Positions 1-9,255 of a DNA stretch of 64,000 nucleotides are shown here, piece after piece. The notes under the pieces are model-generated. The model ran no database searches. It saw nothing but the letters and a program-made list of their open reading frames with translations, and was not told the DNA's origin. This stretch comes from Allosphingosinicella indica (GTDB lineage: Bacteria > Pseudomonadota > Alphaproteobacteria > Sphingomonadales > Sphingomonadaceae): assembly GCF_900177405.1 (NCBI RefSeq), contig NZ_LT840185.1:1479501-1543500 (forward strand), in the 5' to 3' direction. Made by a program: the position numbers and the translations under genes. The first letter of the stretch is position 1; the number at the start of each line of letters is the position of its first letter.

Positions 1-49
1 TCGTCGCCCGGCCGAGGCCGGGTCCATCGGGTCTCGCAAGACCGTATGG

Positions 50-69
50 ATGCCAGCCTTCGCAGGCAT
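50..69. repeat. REP-like stem-loop
   Basis: ATGCCAGC and GCAGGCAT can pair around a CTTC loop, with one internal A-A mismatch, and the element ends in GTCAT read on the minus strand. This is the widespread proteobacterial type of short extragenic palindrome (GTCATGCC...GGCATCCA). Only one copy was noticed in the window. Confidence 0.55.
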
Positions 70-208
70 GACGAAAGAGGAAGGCTTCGGCCCTCCTGAC
101 GAGACAAGGGATACCGCCGGGCTTGCCCGGGTCTGCGTCCCCGCCGTTTCGCCCTCGTGGTGAAGCTTTGGCCCAGGCGGGTACGCATTGTTTTCAAGGG
201 TCAAGGGT

Positions 209-233
209 CCCGTCAAAGTAGTACTTTGACGGG
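209..233. promoter_or_regulatory. perfect 12-bp palindrome ahead of rplC
   Basis: CCCGTCAAAGTA is followed by a single G and then its exact reverse complement TACTTTGACGGG. It lies 61 bases before the rplC start, inside the probable S10-operon transcript. There is no T-run after it, so it is not a classical terminator. It could be an RNA stem-loop or a protein-binding dyad. Confidence 0.5.
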
Positions 234-243
234 CGCCCACCAC

Positions 244-272
244 GCCCCCGAAGCCATCAGGGTCTCGGGGGC
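244..272 (+). promoter_or_regulatory. GC-rich stem-loop just upstream of the rplC ribosome binding site
   Basis: GCCCCCGA (244-251) pairs with TCGGGGGC (265-272) around a 13-base loop. The 3' arm ends 9 bases before the Shine-Dalgarno AGGGAG (281-286), a position from which a structure could affect rplC translation. No known ribosomal-protein binding site was recognised. Confidence 0.4.
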
Positions 273-294
273 CTCTGTATAGGGAGTATGGATC

Positions 295-1203
295 ATGCGC
301 ACTGGCGTGATCGCGAAGAAAATGGGGATGACCCGCCTGTTCCAGGAAGACGGACGCCATGTGCCCGTCACCGTCCTGCAGCTCGACAACGTCCAGGTCG
401 TGGCGCGCCGCGAAGCCGATCGCGACGGCTATACGGCCGTTCAGCTCGGCGCCGGCTCGGCCAAGGCGAAGAATCTTTCGAAGCCGCAGCGCGGCCATTT
501 CGGCAAGGCCGAGGTCGAGCCCAAGGCGCGCGTCGTCGAATTTCGCGTCGCCGAGGATGCGCTCCTCGACGTCGGCGCGGAAATCGCCGCCAACCATTTC
601 ATCGCCGGCCAGATGGTCGATATCCAGGGCGTGACCCAGGGTAAGGGCTTCGCGGGCGCCATGAAGCGTTGGGGCTTCGGCGGTCTGCGCGCCACCCACG
701 GCGTCTCGGTCTCGCACCGTTCGCACGGTTCGACCGGCAATCGCCAGGATCCGGGCCGCGTCTTCAAGAACAAGAAGATGGCCGGCCACATGGGCGCGCG
801 CAACCGCACCCAGCAGAACCTCGAAGTCGTGCTGACCGACATCGCGCGCGGCCTCATCTTCGTGAAGGGCTCGGTGCCCGGCTCGAAGGGCGGCTGGCTG
901 ATTGTCAAGGATTCGGTGAAGGTCGCCCGTCCCGAGGACGCGCCCTATCCCGCCGGCCTCAAGGAACTGCTGAAGAAGGCGGATCTGGAAGAGACGCCGA
1001 TGGCCGGCATGGTCGACGAGGCCGCGGTTCACGAGATTCCGGCGCTTCCGGGCGACGATGAAGTCGCCGCGATCGCCGCCGAGCAGGAAGCCGGCGTGGT
1101 CGAGGAAGGTGCGGCCGACGCGCCCGCCGCCGACGACGTGGCCGCTGGGGACAAGGGCTCCGAGGGCGATGCCCCGGCCGCCGACGAGAGCAAGGAAGGC
1201 TAA
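295..1203 (+). CDS. rplC: 50S ribosomal protein L3
   Basis: L3 nucleates 50S assembly and sits near the peptidyl transferase centre. The 302-residue product carries the conserved L3 core, including the loop around residues 112-180 (GVTQGKGF, then STGNRQDPG and KKMAGHMG). Q151 lies in the loop whose Gln is methylated by PrmB in other bacteria. Bacterial L3 is usually about 205-215 residues. Here residues from about 215 onward form an extra acidic, Ala/Asp/Glu-rich tail. The ATG at 295 has AGGGAG at a good distance; the overlapping ATG at 288 is out of frame. It begins a run of closely spaced ribosomal genes, with rplD 3 bases downstream. Confidence 0.98.
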   Translation: MRTGVIAKKMGMTRLFQEDGRHVPVTVLQLDNVQVVARREADRDGYTAVQLGAGSAKAKNLSKPQRGHFGKAEVEPKARVVEFRVAEDALLDVGAEIAANHFIAGQMVDIQGVTQGKGFAGAMKRWGFGGLRATHGVSVSHRSHGSTGNRQDPGRVFKNKKMAGHMGARNRTQQNLEVVLTDIARGLIFVKGSVPGSKGGWLIVKDSVKVARPEDAPYPAGLKELLKKADLEETPMAGMVDEAAVHEIPALPGDDEVAAIAAEQEAGVVEEGAADAPAADDVAAGDKGSEGDAPAADESKEG

Positions 1204-1206
1204 GCC

Positions 1207-1836
1207 ATGAAGGTCAAGGTTCAGACCCTCGACGGCGCCAAGGCGGGCGGCGATATCGAGCTCAACGACGAGGTCTTCGGCCTCGATCCGCGCGCCGACA
1301 TCCTGCACCGCGTCGTCACCTGGCAGCTCGAGAAGCGCCGCGGCACCGCGCGCGGTGCCCGCGAGCGCAGCGATGTCGCCCGCACCGGCAAGAAGTTCGG
1401 TCGCCAGAAGGGCGGCGGCACCGCCCGTCACGGCGATCGCCGCGCCCCGATCTTCATCGGCGGCGGCAAGGCGCATGGGCCGCGCGTTCGCGACTTCAAT
1501 CCGTCGCTGAACAAGAAGGTCCGCGCGCTCGGCCTCAAGATGGCGCTGTCGTCGAAGGCCAAGGACGGCAAGCTGATCGTGATGGACAATCTTGACGTCG
1601 ATGGCGGCAAGACCAAGACGCTCAAGGAGCAGCTCGGCAAGCTCGGCTTCGGCAAGAACGCTCTCGTCATTGACGGCGACGCGCTCAACGTCGCTTTCGC
1701 CCGTGCGTCGTCCAACCTTCGGGAGATCAACCTTCTCCCGGCGGTCGGCGCCAACGTCTACGACATCCTCGCCCACGAGACGCTGGTCCTGACCCGCGCC
1801 GCGGTCGAGAAGCTGGAGGCCCGTTTCAATGGCTAA
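1207..1836 (+). CDS. rplD: 50S ribosomal protein L4
   Basis: L4 binds 23S rRNA early in assembly, and its extended loop lines the exit tunnel. The 209-residue length is normal. The tunnel loop is visible at about residues 55-98 ([20 protein letters not shown], then [15 protein letters not shown]). In enterobacteria L4 also represses the S10 operon; whether it does so here cannot be seen. The last 8 bases overlap the start of rplW, which suggests translational coupling. Confidence 0.98.
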   Translation: MKVKVQTLDGAKAGGDIELNDEVFGLDPRADILHRVVTWQLEKRRGTARGARERSDVARTGKKFGRQKGGGTARHGDRRAPIFIGGGKAHGPRVRDFNPSLNKKVRALGLKMALSSKAKDGKLIVMDNLDVDGGKTKTLKEQLGKLGFGKNALVIDGDALNVAFARASSNLREINLLPAVGANVYDILAHETLVLTRAAVEKLEARFNG

Positions 1837-2149
1837 AAAGCCCGCAAAGACGGCTCAGGTGGACGTCGCGCACTACGACGTCGTGCTCGCGCCGCACATC
1901 ACCGAGAAGTCGACCCTGCTGTCCGAACAGAATGCCGTCGTGTTCCGCGTCGCGAACACTGCGTCCAAGCCGGAGATCAAGGCCGCCGTCGAGGCGCTGT
2001 TCAACGTCACCGTGACGGGCGTCAACACGATGGTCCAGAAGGGCAAGACGAAGCGCTGGAAGGGCCGTGCCTACACGCGCTCCAGCGTCAAGAAGGCGGT
2101 TGTGACGCTGGCCGACGGCCAGTCGATCGACGTCACCACCGGTATCTGA
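1829..2149 (+). CDS. rplW: 50S ribosomal protein L23
   Basis: L23 sits at the tunnel exit and forms the docking site for trigger factor and SRP. The 106-residue protein has the typical HITEKST motif near residue 22 and the [16 protein letters not shown] segment that enters rRNA. Its ATG lies inside the end of rplD, with an 8-base overlap, and rplB follows after 12 bases. A basic Ala/Lys N-terminus ([10 protein letters not shown]) is slightly longer than in E. coli. Confidence 0.98.
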   Translation: MAKKPAKTAQVDVAHYDVVLAPHITEKSTLLSEQNAVVFRVANTASKPEIKAAVEALFNVTVTGVNTMVQKGKTKRWKGRAYTRSSVKKAVVTLADGQSIDVTTGI

Positions 2150-2161
2150 GGCTAGGGCAAG

Positions 2162-2998
2162 ATGGCACTCAAGACTTACAACCCGACGACTTCGTCGCAG
2201 CGCGGGCTCGTGCTGGTCGACAAGTCGGCGCTGTGGAAGGGCAAGCCCGTCAAGGCGCTGACCGAAGGCAAGCGCAAGACCGGCGGCCGCAACAACAAGG
2301 GCCATGTCACATCGCGTGGCATCGCCGGCGGCCACAAGCAGCGCTATCGCTATATCGATTTCAAGCGCCGCAAGTGGGACGCCCCGGCGACCGTCGAGCG
2401 GCTGGAATATGACCCCAATCGCACCGCCTTCATCGCGCTGGTGAAGTATGAGGACGGCGAGCAGGCCTATATCATCGCGCCGCAGCGTCTGGCCGCGGGC
2501 GACACCATCGTCGCCGGCAAGAAGACCGACGTGAAGCCGGGCAATGCGATGGAGCTGGGCTCGATGCCGGTCGGCACCATCGTCCACAATGTGGAGATGA
2601 AGCCGGGCAAGGGCGGCCAGATCGCGCGTTCGGCCGGCACCTATGTGCAGGTCGTCGGCCGCGATCGCGGCATGGTCATCGTCCGCCTCAACTCGGGCGA
2701 GCAGCGCTACATCCGCAGCGATTGCATGGCGACGGTCGGCGCGGTCTCGAACCCCGACAACCAGAACCAGAATTTCGGCAAGGCGGGCCGCACGCGCTGG
2801 ATGGGCAAGCGCCCGCTGACCCGCGGCGTCGCCAAGAACCCGGTCGATCACCCCCACGGCGGTGGTGAAGGCCGTACCTCGGGCGGCCGTCATCCGGTCA
2901 CCCCGTGGGGCAAGCCGACGAAGGGTGCGCGCACCCGCAACAACAAGGCGACGGACAAGATGATCATCCGCAGCCGCCACGCGAAGAAGAAGAGGTAA
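2162..2998 (+). CDS. rplB: 50S ribosomal protein L2
   Basis: L2 is needed for subunit association and peptidyl transferase function. The 278-residue length is standard. The hallmark near the C-terminus is present ([17 protein letters not shown], then [12 protein letters not shown]), including the conserved His of the PHGGG loop. The OB-fold region (residues about 60-200) and basic ends are normal. It lies between rplW and rpsS with short gaps, in the usual S10-operon order. Confidence 0.99.
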   Translation: MALKTYNPTTSSQRGLVLVDKSALWKGKPVKALTEGKRKTGGRNNKGHVTSRGIAGGHKQRYRYIDFKRRKWDAPATVERLEYDPNRTAFIALVKYEDGEQAYIIAPQRLAAGDTIVAGKKTDVKPGNAMELGSMPVGTIVHNVEMKPGKGGQIARSAGTYVQVVGRDRGMVIVRLNSGEQRYIRSDCMATVGAVSNPDNQNQNFGKAGRTRWMGKRPLTRGVAKNPVDHPHGGGEGRTSGGRHPVTPWGKPTKGARTRNNKATDKMIIRSRHAKKKR

Positions 2999-3001
2999 GC
3001 C

Positions 3002-3277
3002 ATGGCCCGTTCCATCTGGAAAGGCCCGTTCGTCGAGCTGTCGCTGCTGAAGAAGGCGGAAGCGGCGCAGGATGCCGGAGGCCGCGCGCCGATCAAGACC
3101 TGGTCGCGCCGTTCGACGATCCTGCCGCAGTTCGTGGGCCTCACGTTCAACGTCTACAACGGCCGCAAGTTCGTGCCGGTGTCGGTCAACGAGGACATGG
3201 TCGGTATGAAGCTCGGCGAGTTCGCGCCGACCCGCTTCTTCCCGGGCCACGCCGCGGACAAGAAGGGCAAGCGCTGA
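3002..3277 (+). CDS. rpsS: 30S ribosomal protein S19
   Basis: S19 binds the head of the 30S subunit with S13. The 91-residue protein starts with the family signature SIWKGPFVE and carries [15 protein letters not shown] and the typical C-terminal [20 protein letters not shown]. The stop codon overlaps the rplV start by one base (TGATG). Confidence 0.98.
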   Translation: MARSIWKGPFVELSLLKKAEAAQDAGGRAPIKTWSRRSTILPQFVGLTFNVYNGRKFVPVSVNEDMVGMKLGEFAPTRFFPGHAADKKGKR

Positions 3278-3654
3278 TGTCCAAGCAGGCAGCACCGCGC
3301 AAGGTGGGCGACAAGGAAGCGCTCGCGGTCGGCACCACGATCCGCGGTTCGGCGCAGAAGCTCAACCTGGTCGCCGCGCTGATCCGCGGCAAGAAGGCCG
3401 AGGACGCGCTCAACATCCTCTCGTTCTCGCCCAAGGCGATGGCGGTGGACGTCCGCAAGGTGCTCGCCTCAGCGATCGCCAATGCGGAGAACAACCACAA
3501 TCTGGACGTCGACGCGCTGGTCGTCGCCGAGGCTTCGGTGGGCAAGAGCCTGTCGATGAAGCGTTTCGCGACGCGCGCCCGCGGCCGTTCCACCCGCATC
3601 GTCAAGCCGTTCAGCCGCGTGCGCATCGTGGTGCGCGAGCAGGAAGAAGCATAA
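3277..3654 (+). CDS. rplV: 50S ribosomal protein L22
   Basis: L22 lines the exit tunnel through its beta-hairpin. The chosen start is the ATG at 3277, overlapping the rpsS stop codon (TGATG), giving 125 residues (MSKQAAPRK...). The same frame is open further upstream, but there it only runs through rplB/rpsS sequence. The conserved hairpin near the C-terminus is present ([16 protein letters not shown], then FSRVRIVV). The stop overlaps the rpsC start by one base (TAATG). Confidence 0.97.
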   Translation: MSKQAAPRKVGDKEALAVGTTIRGSAQKLNLVAALIRGKKAEDALNILSFSPKAMAVDVRKVLASAIANAENNHNLDVDALVVAEASVGKSLSMKRFATRARGRSTRIVKPFSRVRIVVREQEEA

Positions 3655-4361
3655 TGGGTCAGAAGAGCAATCCGATCGGGCTCCGCCTCCAGATCAATCG
3701 CACCTGGGACAGCCGCTGGTACGCCGACGGCGCCGATTACGGCCGCCTGCTGCTCGAGGATCTGAAGATCCGCGAGCATGTCATGAAGGCGCTGCCGCAG
3801 GCGGCGATCTCCAAGGTGGTGATCGAGCGTCCGGCCAAGCTGTGCCGCATCTCCATCTATGCCGCGCGCCCCGGCGTGATCATCGGCAAGAAGGGCGCGG
3901 ACATCGAGAAGCTGCGCAAGAAGCTCGGCGAGATGACGTCCAGCGACGTGTCGCTGAACATCGTCGAGATCCGCAAGCCCGAGATCGACGCCAAGCTCGT
4001 CGCGCAGGGTGTCGCCGATCAGCTCGAGCGCCGCATCGCCTTCCGCCGCGCCATGAAGCGCGCGGTGCAGTCGGCGCTGCGTCTCGGCGCCGAGGGCATT
4101 CGCATCACCTGCTCGGGCCGTCTCGGCGGCGCCGAGATCGCGCGTACCGAATGGTATCGCGAAGGCCGCGTGCCGCTCCACACGCTGCGCGGCAACGTCG
4201 ATTATGCCGAGGCGCAGGCGCACACCGCTTACGGCGTGTGCGGCGTCAAGGTGTGGATCTTCAAGGGTGAGATCCTGGGTCACGATCCGCTCGCCCAGGA
4301 CCGCCTGATGATGGAAGCGCAGACCTCGGGCGTCCGCCCGGCCCGCGACGACCGTCGCTAA
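3654..4361 (+). CDS. rpsC: 30S ribosomal protein S3
   Basis: S3 forms part of the mRNA entry channel. The 235-residue protein has the KH domain with its GxxG loop ([16 protein letters not shown] at residues 78-81) and the C-terminal S3 domain ([18 protein letters not shown], then [13 protein letters not shown]). It is translationally coupled to rplV by a one-base overlap. Length and order are those of the S10 operon. Confidence 0.98.
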   Translation: MGQKSNPIGLRLQINRTWDSRWYADGADYGRLLLEDLKIREHVMKALPQAAISKVVIERPAKLCRISIYAARPGVIIGKKGADIEKLRKKLGEMTSSDVSLNIVEIRKPEIDAKLVAQGVADQLERRIAFRRAMKRAVQSALRLGAEGIRITCSGRLGGAEIARTEWYREGRVPLHTLRGNVDYAEAQAHTAYGVCGVKVWIFKGEILGHDPLAQDRLMMEAQTSGVRPARDDRR

Positions 4362-4373
4362 GGACGACTGATC

Positions 4374-4805
4374 ATGCTGCAACCCAAACGCACCAAGTTC
4401 CGCAAGGCCTTCAAGGGCCGCATCCATGGCAACGCCAAGGGCGGGACCGCGCTGAACTTCGGTTCCTTCGGCCTCAAGGCTATGGAGCCGGACCGGATCA
4501 CCGCGCGCCAGATCGAGGCGGCCCGCCGCGCGATCACGCGTCACATCAAGCGCCAGGGGCGTTTGTGGATCCGCATCTTCCCGGACGTGCCCGTCTCGTC
4601 GAAGCCGGCCGAAGTCCGCATGGGCAAGGGCAAGGGCGCGCCGGAATTCTGGGCCGCCCGCGTCAAACCCGGCCGGGTCCTGTTCGAGCTGGACGGTGTC
4701 CCCGGCCCGCTCGCCAAGGCCGCTTTCGAGCGCGCCGCGGAGAAGCTGCCGATCAAGACCAAGGTGGTTGCCCGCCTCGGCGAATCGCTGTTCGAGGAGG
4801 CCTGA
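4374..4805 (+). CDS. rplP: 50S ribosomal protein L16
   Basis: L16 organises the A-site region of the 50S subunit. The 143-residue protein starts [16 protein letters not shown] and contains the Arg-rich [22 protein letters not shown] segment split around residues 50-70 and the conserved [15 protein letters not shown] loop. rpsC lies 12 bases upstream and rpmC 3 bases downstream. Confidence 0.98.
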   Translation: MLQPKRTKFRKAFKGRIHGNAKGGTALNFGSFGLKAMEPDRITARQIEAARRAITRHIKRQGRLWIRIFPDVPVSSKPAEVRMGKGKGAPEFWAARVKPGRVLFELDGVPGPLAKAAFERAAEKLPIKTKVVARLGESLFEEA

Positions 4806-4808
4806 TCC

Positions 4809-5021
4809 ATGGCGAAGACCGACGATCTCAAGGTCCAGACCGACGATCAACTGCAGCAGCAGCTCGTCGATCTGAAGCGCGAGCAGTTCAACCTGCGCTT
4901 CCAGGCCGCGACCAACCAGCTCGAAAAGCCGAGCCGCGTGCGCGAGGTGCGTCGCACCATCGCGCGTATCAAGACCCTGCAGACGCAGCGCGCCGACAAG
5001 GCCGCGGCGTCGGGCAAGTAA
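4809..5021 (+). CDS. rpmC: 50S ribosomal protein L29
   Basis: L29 is a small helical protein beside the tunnel exit. The 70-residue product shows the signature [27 protein letters not shown] (quoted in parts: [10 protein letters not shown] and [14 protein letters not shown]). It sits between rplP and rpsQ, as in nearly all bacteria. The Ala/Lys-rich C-terminus is slightly extended. Confidence 0.97.
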   Translation: MAKTDDLKVQTDDQLQQQLVDLKREQFNLRFQAATNQLEKPSRVREVRRTIARIKTLQTQRADKAAASGK

Positions 5022-5034
5022 GGAGGACCGCACG

Positions 5035-5340
5035 ATGCCGAAGCGCGTGCTGACGGGAACGGTGGTCTCCGACAAGACCGACAAGACCGTCGTGGTGAAG
5101 GTCGAGCGTCGCGTGAAGCACGCGATGTACGGCAAGATCATCCGGCGTTCGAAGAAATATCATGCCCATGACGAGGGCAATGAGTACAAGTCCGGGGAAA
5201 CCGTGCGGATCGAAGAGACCGCGCCGATCTCCAAGCTGAAGACCTGGAAGGTCACGGGCCGCGTCGACACCCATGCGACGCCGACCAAGCCCGCCGCCAA
5301 GTCCAAGGCGAAGAAGGAAGAGGCCCAGGCGGAAGCCTGA
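5035..5340 (+). CDS. rpsQ: 30S ribosomal protein S17
   Basis: S17 binds 16S rRNA through an OB fold. The 101-residue protein has [20 protein letters not shown] and [25 protein letters not shown], split here only for length. The family is usually about 80-90 residues; the extra C-terminal part is a Lys/Ala/Glu tail (residues about 85-101). A GGAGG sits upstream of the ATG. A 63-base gap follows before rplN, the boundary between the S10 and spc blocks in enterobacteria. Confidence 0.97.
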   Translation: MPKRVLTGTVVSDKTDKTVVVKVERRVKHAMYGKIIRRSKKYHAHDEGNEYKSGETVRIEETAPISKLKTWKVTGRVDTHATPTKPAAKSKAKKEEAQAEA

Positions 5341-5403
5341 CCGCAATCGTTTGTAGCTGATCGCCGGACCGGTTCCGGTTGAAGTGAGAGAAGGAATGGA
5401 TCG
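5341..5403. other. S10/spc junction gap
   Basis: The 63 bases between rpsQ and rplN mark the place where enterobacteria start the separate spc operon. A small CCGGA/TCCGG stem-loop occurs at about 5366-5380. A good -35/-10 pair was not recognised, so co-transcription with the S10 genes is as likely as a local promoter. Confidence 0.4.
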
Positions 5404-5772
5404 ATGATCCAGATGCAGTCAAACCTTGAGGTTGCCGACAATTCGGGGGCCAAGCGCGTTCAGTGCATCAAGGTGCTGGGCGGCTCCAAGCGCCGCTTCG
5501 CGGGCGTGGGCGACATCATCGTCGTCTCCGTCAAGGAAGCGGCCCCGCGCGGCCGCGTGAAGAAGGGCGACGTGCACAAGGCCGTGATCGTCCGCACCGC
5601 CAAGGACATCCACCGCGCCGACGGTTCGACCATCCGGTTCGATTCGAACGCCGCCGTCCTGGTGAACAACAATGCGGAGCCGATCGGCACGCGCATCTTC
5701 GGCCCGGTCGTGCGCGAGCTGCGCGCGAAGAAGCATATGAAGATCATCAGCCTTGCGCCGGAGGTGCTGTAA
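5404..5772 (+). CDS. rplN: 50S ribosomal protein L14
   Basis: L14 contacts 16S rRNA at an intersubunit bridge and binds the silencing factor RsfS. The 122-residue length is invariant in bacteria. [20 protein letters not shown], the [17 protein letters not shown] loop and the C-terminal [10 protein letters not shown] are all present. The SD (GAGAGAAGGA) lies 8 to 10 bases before the ATG. rplX begins directly after the stop codon. Confidence 0.99.
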   Translation: MIQMQSNLEVADNSGAKRVQCIKVLGGSKRRFAGVGDIIVVSVKEAAPRGRVKKGDVHKAVIVRTAKDIHRADGSTIRFDSNAAVLVNNNAEPIGTRIFGPVVRELRAKKHMKIISLAPEVL

Positions 5773-6093
5773 ATGTCCGCGCTCAAGATCAAGAAGGGCG
5801 ATCGCGTCGTGATCCTGTCCGGCAAGGACAAGGGCAAGCACGGCGAAGTCACCAAGTCGATGCCCAAGGAGGGCAAGGTGATCGTGTCCGGCGTCAACGT
5901 CGCGACGCGCCATCGCAAGCCGAGCCAGGCCAACCCGCAGGGCGGCCTGGAGCGTGTCGAGGCGCCGATGCACGTGTCGAAGGTCGCGATCGAGGATCCG
6001 AAGACCGGCAAGGCGACGCGCGTCCGCTTCGAGGTCCGCGACGGCAAGAAGGTCCGCGTGGCCGCCAAGTCCGGGGAGCTTATCAATGGCTGA
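5773..6093 (+). CDS. rplX: 50S ribosomal protein L24
   Basis: L24 is an assembly initiator at the tunnel exit. The 106-residue protein has the N-terminal KOW motif ([20 protein letters not shown]) and the typical [19 protein letters not shown] and [11 protein letters not shown] segments. There is no gap after rplN, and it overlaps the start of rplE by 8 bases. Confidence 0.98.
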   Translation: MSALKIKKGDRVVILSGKDKGKHGEVTKSMPKEGKVIVSGVNVATRHRKPSQANPQGGLERVEAPMHVSKVAIEDPKTGKATRVRFEVRDGKKVRVAAKSGELING

Positions 6094-6664
6094 CAAATAC
6101 ACCCCGCGTCTTCGCAAGGATTATGACGAGCGCATCGTCCCGGCGATGATCGCGAAGTTCGGGTACAAGAACCGTTTCGAGGTTCCGAAGCTCGACAAGA
6201 TCGTCCTCAACATGGGCGTCGGCGAGGCGACCCAGGACAAGAAGAAGGTCGACACCGCGGCTGCCGAAATGGAGCTGATCGCCGGCCAGAAGCCGGTCAT
6301 CACCAAGGCCCGCGTCTCGATCGCGCAGTTCAAGCTGCGCGAAGGCATGCCGATCGGCGTCAAGGTGACGATGCGCCGCGAGCGGATGTACGAGTTCCTG
6401 GACCGCCTGGTCACGATCGCGCTGCCGCGCGTTCGCGATTTCCGCGGCCTGAACCCGAAGTCGTTCGACGGCCGCGGCAATTACGCCATGGGTCTCAAGG
6501 AGCAGATCGTGTTCCCGGAGATCAACTACGATCGCATCGAGAAGGTGCGCGGCATGGACATCATCGTGGCCACCACGGCGAAGACGGACGAGGAAGCGCG
6601 CGAGCTGCTGCGCCTCTTCAACTTCCCGTTCCCGGCCCAAGAGGATCAGAAGCAGGCGGCCTAA
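6086..6664 (+). CDS. rplE: 50S ribosomal protein L5
   Basis: L5 binds 5S rRNA in the central protuberance. The ATG at 6086 gives 192 residues beginning [15 protein letters not shown]. The frame is open further upstream, but only as an out-of-frame reading of rplX. The L5 signature is present ([19 protein letters not shown], then [13 protein letters not shown]-type and [21 protein letters not shown]). The length is slightly above the usual 179-187 residues. It overlaps the end of rplX by 8 bases. Confidence 0.98.
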   Translation: MADKYTPRLRKDYDERIVPAMIAKFGYKNRFEVPKLDKIVLNMGVGEATQDKKKVDTAAAEMELIAGQKPVITKARVSIAQFKLREGMPIGVKVTMRRERMYEFLDRLVTIALPRVRDFRGLNPKSFDGRGNYAMGLKEQIVFPEINYDRIEKVRGMDIIVATTAKTDEEARELLRLFNFPFPAQEDQKQAA

Positions 6665-6703
6665 GCCGTCCTGCTTCGTGACAGAAGGAAGAGAACTTAA
6701 GTC

Positions 6704-7009
6704 ATGGCGAAACTGAGTTCGATCAACAAGAATGAGCGTCGCAAGAAGCTGGTGAAGAAGTACGCCGGCCAATATGCGAAGCTCAAGGCGATCGCGGACG
6801 ACGAGTCCAAGGACGATACGGAGCGCCTGATGGCGCGCCTGAAGATGGCGGAAATTCCGCGCAACGCGAACCCCACCCGGGTGCGCAACCGTTGCGAGAT
6901 GACCGGCCGTCCGCGTGCCTATTATCGCAAATTCCGTCTTTCGCGCGTTTCGCTGCGCGATCTGGCCAACAAGGGCCTGATCCCCGGCGTCACGAAGTCG
7001 AGCTGGTAA
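6704..7009 (+). CDS. rpsN: 30S ribosomal protein S14, zinc-independent form
   Basis: S14 belongs to the 30S head. At 101 residues this is the long form that lacks the two CxxC zinc motifs of the short type. The conserved block ([20 protein letters not shown], then [18 protein letters not shown]) is present. The start follows GAAGGAAGAG. It stands in the normal spc order after rplE. Confidence 0.98.
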   Translation: MAKLSSINKNERRKKLVKKYAGQYAKLKAIADDESKDDTERLMARLKMAEIPRNANPTRVRNRCEMTGRPRAYYRKFRLSRVSLRDLANKGLIPGVTKSSW

Positions 7010-7021
7010 GGGCTATCTGAG

Positions 7022-7417
7022 ATGGCGATGACCGATCCCCTGGGTGACCTGCTCACCCGTATCCGCAACGGCCAGCGGGCCCGCAAGGACAGCGTGGTTT
7101 CCCCCGCGTCCAAGCTGCGCGCGCGTGTCCTCGATGTTCTCCAGCGCGAAGGCTACATCCGTGGCTATTCGGAAGAGGCGCTCGGCGCCCATGCCGGTCT
7201 TCGCATCGAGCTGAAGTATTTCGAGGGCCAGCCGGCGATCCACCACCTGGCGCGCGTGTCGAAGCCCGGCCGCCGCGTCTATTCGGGCGCGCAGGAGCTG
7301 CCGCGCGTCCGCAACGGCCTTGGCATCACCATCGTCTCGACGCCTCGTGGCGTTCTGTCCGACGCGGAAGCGCGCGACCAGAACGTCGGCGGCGAGGTGC
7401 TGGCGGAGGTATTCTGA
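7022..7417 (+). CDS. rpsH: 30S ribosomal protein S8
   Basis: S8 binds the central domain of 16S rRNA and in E. coli represses the spc operon. The 131-residue protein has [35 protein letters not shown], and the C-terminal rRNA-binding signature [19 protein letters not shown]. rplF starts 2 bases after the stop. An S8-binding mRNA mimic near rplE was not recognised. Confidence 0.98.
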   Translation: MAMTDPLGDLLTRIRNGQRARKDSVVSPASKLRARVLDVLQREGYIRGYSEEALGAHAGLRIELKYFEGQPAIHHLARVSKPGRRVYSGAQELPRVRNGLGITIVSTPRGVLSDAEARDQNVGGEVLAEVF

Positions 7418-7419
7418 TC

Positions 7420-7953
7420 ATGAGCCGCATTGGAAAAGTGCCGGTCGCGCTGCCTGGCAACGTCACCGCGACGACCGAAGGTTCGACGCTGTCGGTGAAG
7501 GGTCCGAAGGGCACCCTGTCGATGCCGATGATCGACGACATCAGCTATGGCATCGAAGACGGCCGCATCGTCGTCAAACCGGCGAACGATACCAAGCGCG
7601 CGCGCTCCTTCTGGGGCATGCACCGCACGCTGGTGCAGAATCTGGTGACCGGCGTGACCGACGGTTTCACCAAGGTTCTGGAGATCACCGGCGTCGGCTA
7701 TCGTGCCGCTGCGCAGGGCAAGAACCTGCGCCTGCAGCTCGGCTACAGCCACGACGTCAACGTCGCGGTGCCGGACGGGCTCGAGGTGAAGACGCCGGAT
7801 CAGACCACGGTCGAGATCACGGGCACCGACAAGCAGAAGGTCGGCCAGCTCGCCGCCGAGATCCGCCGCTGGAGGAAGCCGGAGCCCTATAAGGGCAAGG
7901 GCATCAAGTATCGCGGCGAGTATATCTTCCGCAAGGAAGGGAAGAAGAAGTAA
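7420..7953 (+). CDS. rplF: 50S ribosomal protein L6
   Basis: L6 lies near the GTPase-associated centre. The 177-residue protein starts [15 protein letters not shown] and ends with the L6 signature [24 protein letters not shown] (quoted in part: [11 protein letters not shown]). Both tandem alpha/beta repeats are present and the length is normal. One base separates it from rplR. Confidence 0.98.
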   Translation: MSRIGKVPVALPGNVTATTEGSTLSVKGPKGTLSMPMIDDISYGIEDGRIVVKPANDTKRARSFWGMHRTLVQNLVTGVTDGFTKVLEITGVGYRAAAQGKNLRLQLGYSHDVNVAVPDGLEVKTPDQTTVEITGTDKQKVGQLAAEIRRWRKPEPYKGKGIKYRGEYIFRKEGKKK

Positions 7954-7954
7954 G

Positions 7955-8308
7955 ATGGCAAAGCTCTCCCTCTTCGACCGGCGGCGCCAGCGCGTCCGCA
8001 CCTCGCTCCGCGCACGCGGCGGCGATCGCCCGCGGCTCAGCGTCCACCGCTCGGGCCGGCACATCTACGCCCAGGTGATCGACGATGCGCAGGGCCGCAC
8101 CGTCGCCTCCGCCTCGACGATCGACAAGGACGTCAAGGGCAAGGGCGGCGCGACGTCCGCCGCTGCCGCCGAAGTCGGCAAGCGCGTCGCCGAGAAGGCC
8201 AAGAAGGCCGGCGTCACCCGCGTCGTGTTCGATCGCGGGGGCTTCCTGTTCCATGGGCGCGTCAAGGCGCTCGCCGATGCCGCCCGCGAAGGCGGCCTGG
8301 AGTTCTGA
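7955..8308 (+). CDS. rplR: 50S ribosomal protein L18
   Basis: L18 carries 5S rRNA into the large subunit. The 117-residue protein has [33 protein letters not shown] and the end [26 protein letters not shown] (quoted in part as [15 protein letters not shown]). The stop codon overlaps the first rpsE ATG by one base (TGATG). Confidence 0.98.
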   Translation: MAKLSLFDRRRQRVRTSLRARGGDRPRLSVHRSGRHIYAQVIDDAQGRTVASASTIDKDVKGKGGATSAAAAEVGKRVAEKAKKAGVTRVVFDRGGFLFHGRVKALADAAREGGLEF

Positions 8309-9060
8309 TGATGGCTGACGAAAACACCCAGGCGCAGGACGCCGGCGCAGCGGAGGCTCCGGCCACCGCCGAGCAGCCTGCAGCGCAGCCGCAGACCGAG
8401 GGGCGCCGCGATCGCGGTCCCCGCGGCGGACGTGGTGGGGGCGGTGGCCGTGACGGTGGCCGTGGCGGCCGTGGCCGTCGCGACGATCGCCGTGGCGGCC
8501 GTGGCGGCGACGAGGACGGCGGCGAGGAGCTGGTCGAGAAGCTGGTCCACATCAACCGCGTCTCCAAGACCGTGAAGGGCGGCAAGCGCTTCGGCTTCGC
8601 CGCGCTGGTCGTCGTCGGCGACGCCAAGGGTCGCGCCGGCTTCGGCCACGGCAAGGCCCGCGAGGTTCCCGAGGCGATCAACAAGGCGACCGCCGCCGCG
8701 AAGAAGGCGATGGTCCGCGTGCCGCTGCGCGAGGGCCGCACTCTCCACCACGACGGCATGGGCCATTTCGGCGCCGGCCGCGTCTACGTCCGTTCGGCTC
8801 CGGCCGGCACCGGCATCATCGCCGGCGGACCGATGCGCGCCGTGTTCGAGAGCCTGGGCGTCGCGGACGTGGTCACCAAGTCGGTCGGCACGTCCAACCC
8901 CTACAATATGATCCGCGCGACCTTCGAGGCGCTGACGGATCAGGCGAGCCCGAAGTCGGTGGCGCAGCGCCGCGGCAAGAAGATCGCCGATCTGATGGGC
9001 CGCCGCGATGGCCTGTCGGGCGCCGAGGCTCAGGCCGAAGCGGAAGCGGTTACGGAGTAA
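8308..9060 (+). CDS. rpsE: 30S ribosomal protein S5 with long RG-rich N-terminal extension
   Basis: S5 shapes the mRNA entry site and decoding fidelity. From residue about 73 the protein is a normal S5: [34 protein letters not shown] and [18 protein letters not shown]. The first 72 residues are extra. They comprise an Ala/Gln/Glu stretch, then a run dominated by Arg and Gly (residues about 33-67, with many RGG/GRGG units), making 250 residues against about 165 in E. coli. Two adjacent ATGs (8308 and 8311) can start it; the first overlaps the rplR stop. The N-terminal tail is expected to be disordered and RNA-binding in character; no role is proven. Confidence 0.97.
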   Translation: MMADENTQAQDAGAAEAPATAEQPAAQPQTEGRRDRGPRGGRGGGGGRDGGRGGRGRRDDRRGGRGGDEDGGEELVEKLVHINRVSKTVKGGKRFGFAALVVVGDAKGRAGFGHGKAREVPEAINKATAAAKKAMVRVPLREGRTLHHDGMGHFGAGRVYVRSAPAGTGIIAGGPMRAVFESLGVADVVTKSVGTSNPYNMIRATFEALTDQASPKSVAQRRGKKIADLMGRRDGLSGAEAQAEAEAVTE

Positions 9061-9064
9061 GAAC

Positions 9065-9241
9065 GTGGCGAAGCTCAAGATCACCCAGACGGGTTCCCCG
9101 ATCCGCCGCTCGCCGGATCAGCGCAAGACGCTGGTCGGCCTCGGCCTCAACAAGATGCACCGCACGGTCGAGCTCGACGACACCCCCGAGGTGCGCGGCA
9201 TGATCCGCAAGGTGCAGCATATGGTGAACGTGGAGGGCTGA
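9065..9241 (+). CDS. rpmD: 50S ribosomal protein L30
   Basis: L30 is a small 50S protein. The start is taken as the GTG at 9065, giving 58 residues ([20 protein letters not shown]...), the usual L30 length. Further upstream the frame only overlaps rps[21 protein letters not shown] is the family signature. A 121-base gap filled with stem-loops separates it from rplO, unusually long for the inside of this operon. Confidence 0.96.
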   Translation: MAKLKITQTGSPIRRSPDQRKTLVGLGLNKMHRTVELDDTPEVRGMIRKVQHMVNVEG

Positions 9242-9255
9242 GCCTTCCACGTGTC

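Larger units (their letters stand above)
1..294. other. intergenic leader upstream of rplC with several stem-loops
   Basis: No convincing gene is seen; rpsJ, which usually precedes rplC, must lie to the left of the window or elsewhere. The stretch is rich in hairpins. A REP-like stem-loop lies at 50-69 (ATGCCAGC/GCAGGCAT with one A-A mismatch), a CCGGGC/GCCCGG stem at 117-130, a perfect 12-bp palindrome at 209-233, and a GCCCCCGA/TCGGGGGC stem at 244-272. The Shine-Dalgarno AGGGAG at 281-286 belongs to rplC. A leader or attenuator role is possible but not shown. Confidence 0.6.

Noticed and set aside
1826-5141. Long minus-strand open frames opposite the ribosomal genes
   Set aside because: They are antisense to clearly coding, conserved ribosomal genes and have low-complexity Arg/Asp/His/Leu composition, the usual result of third-position GC bias in high-GC genomes.
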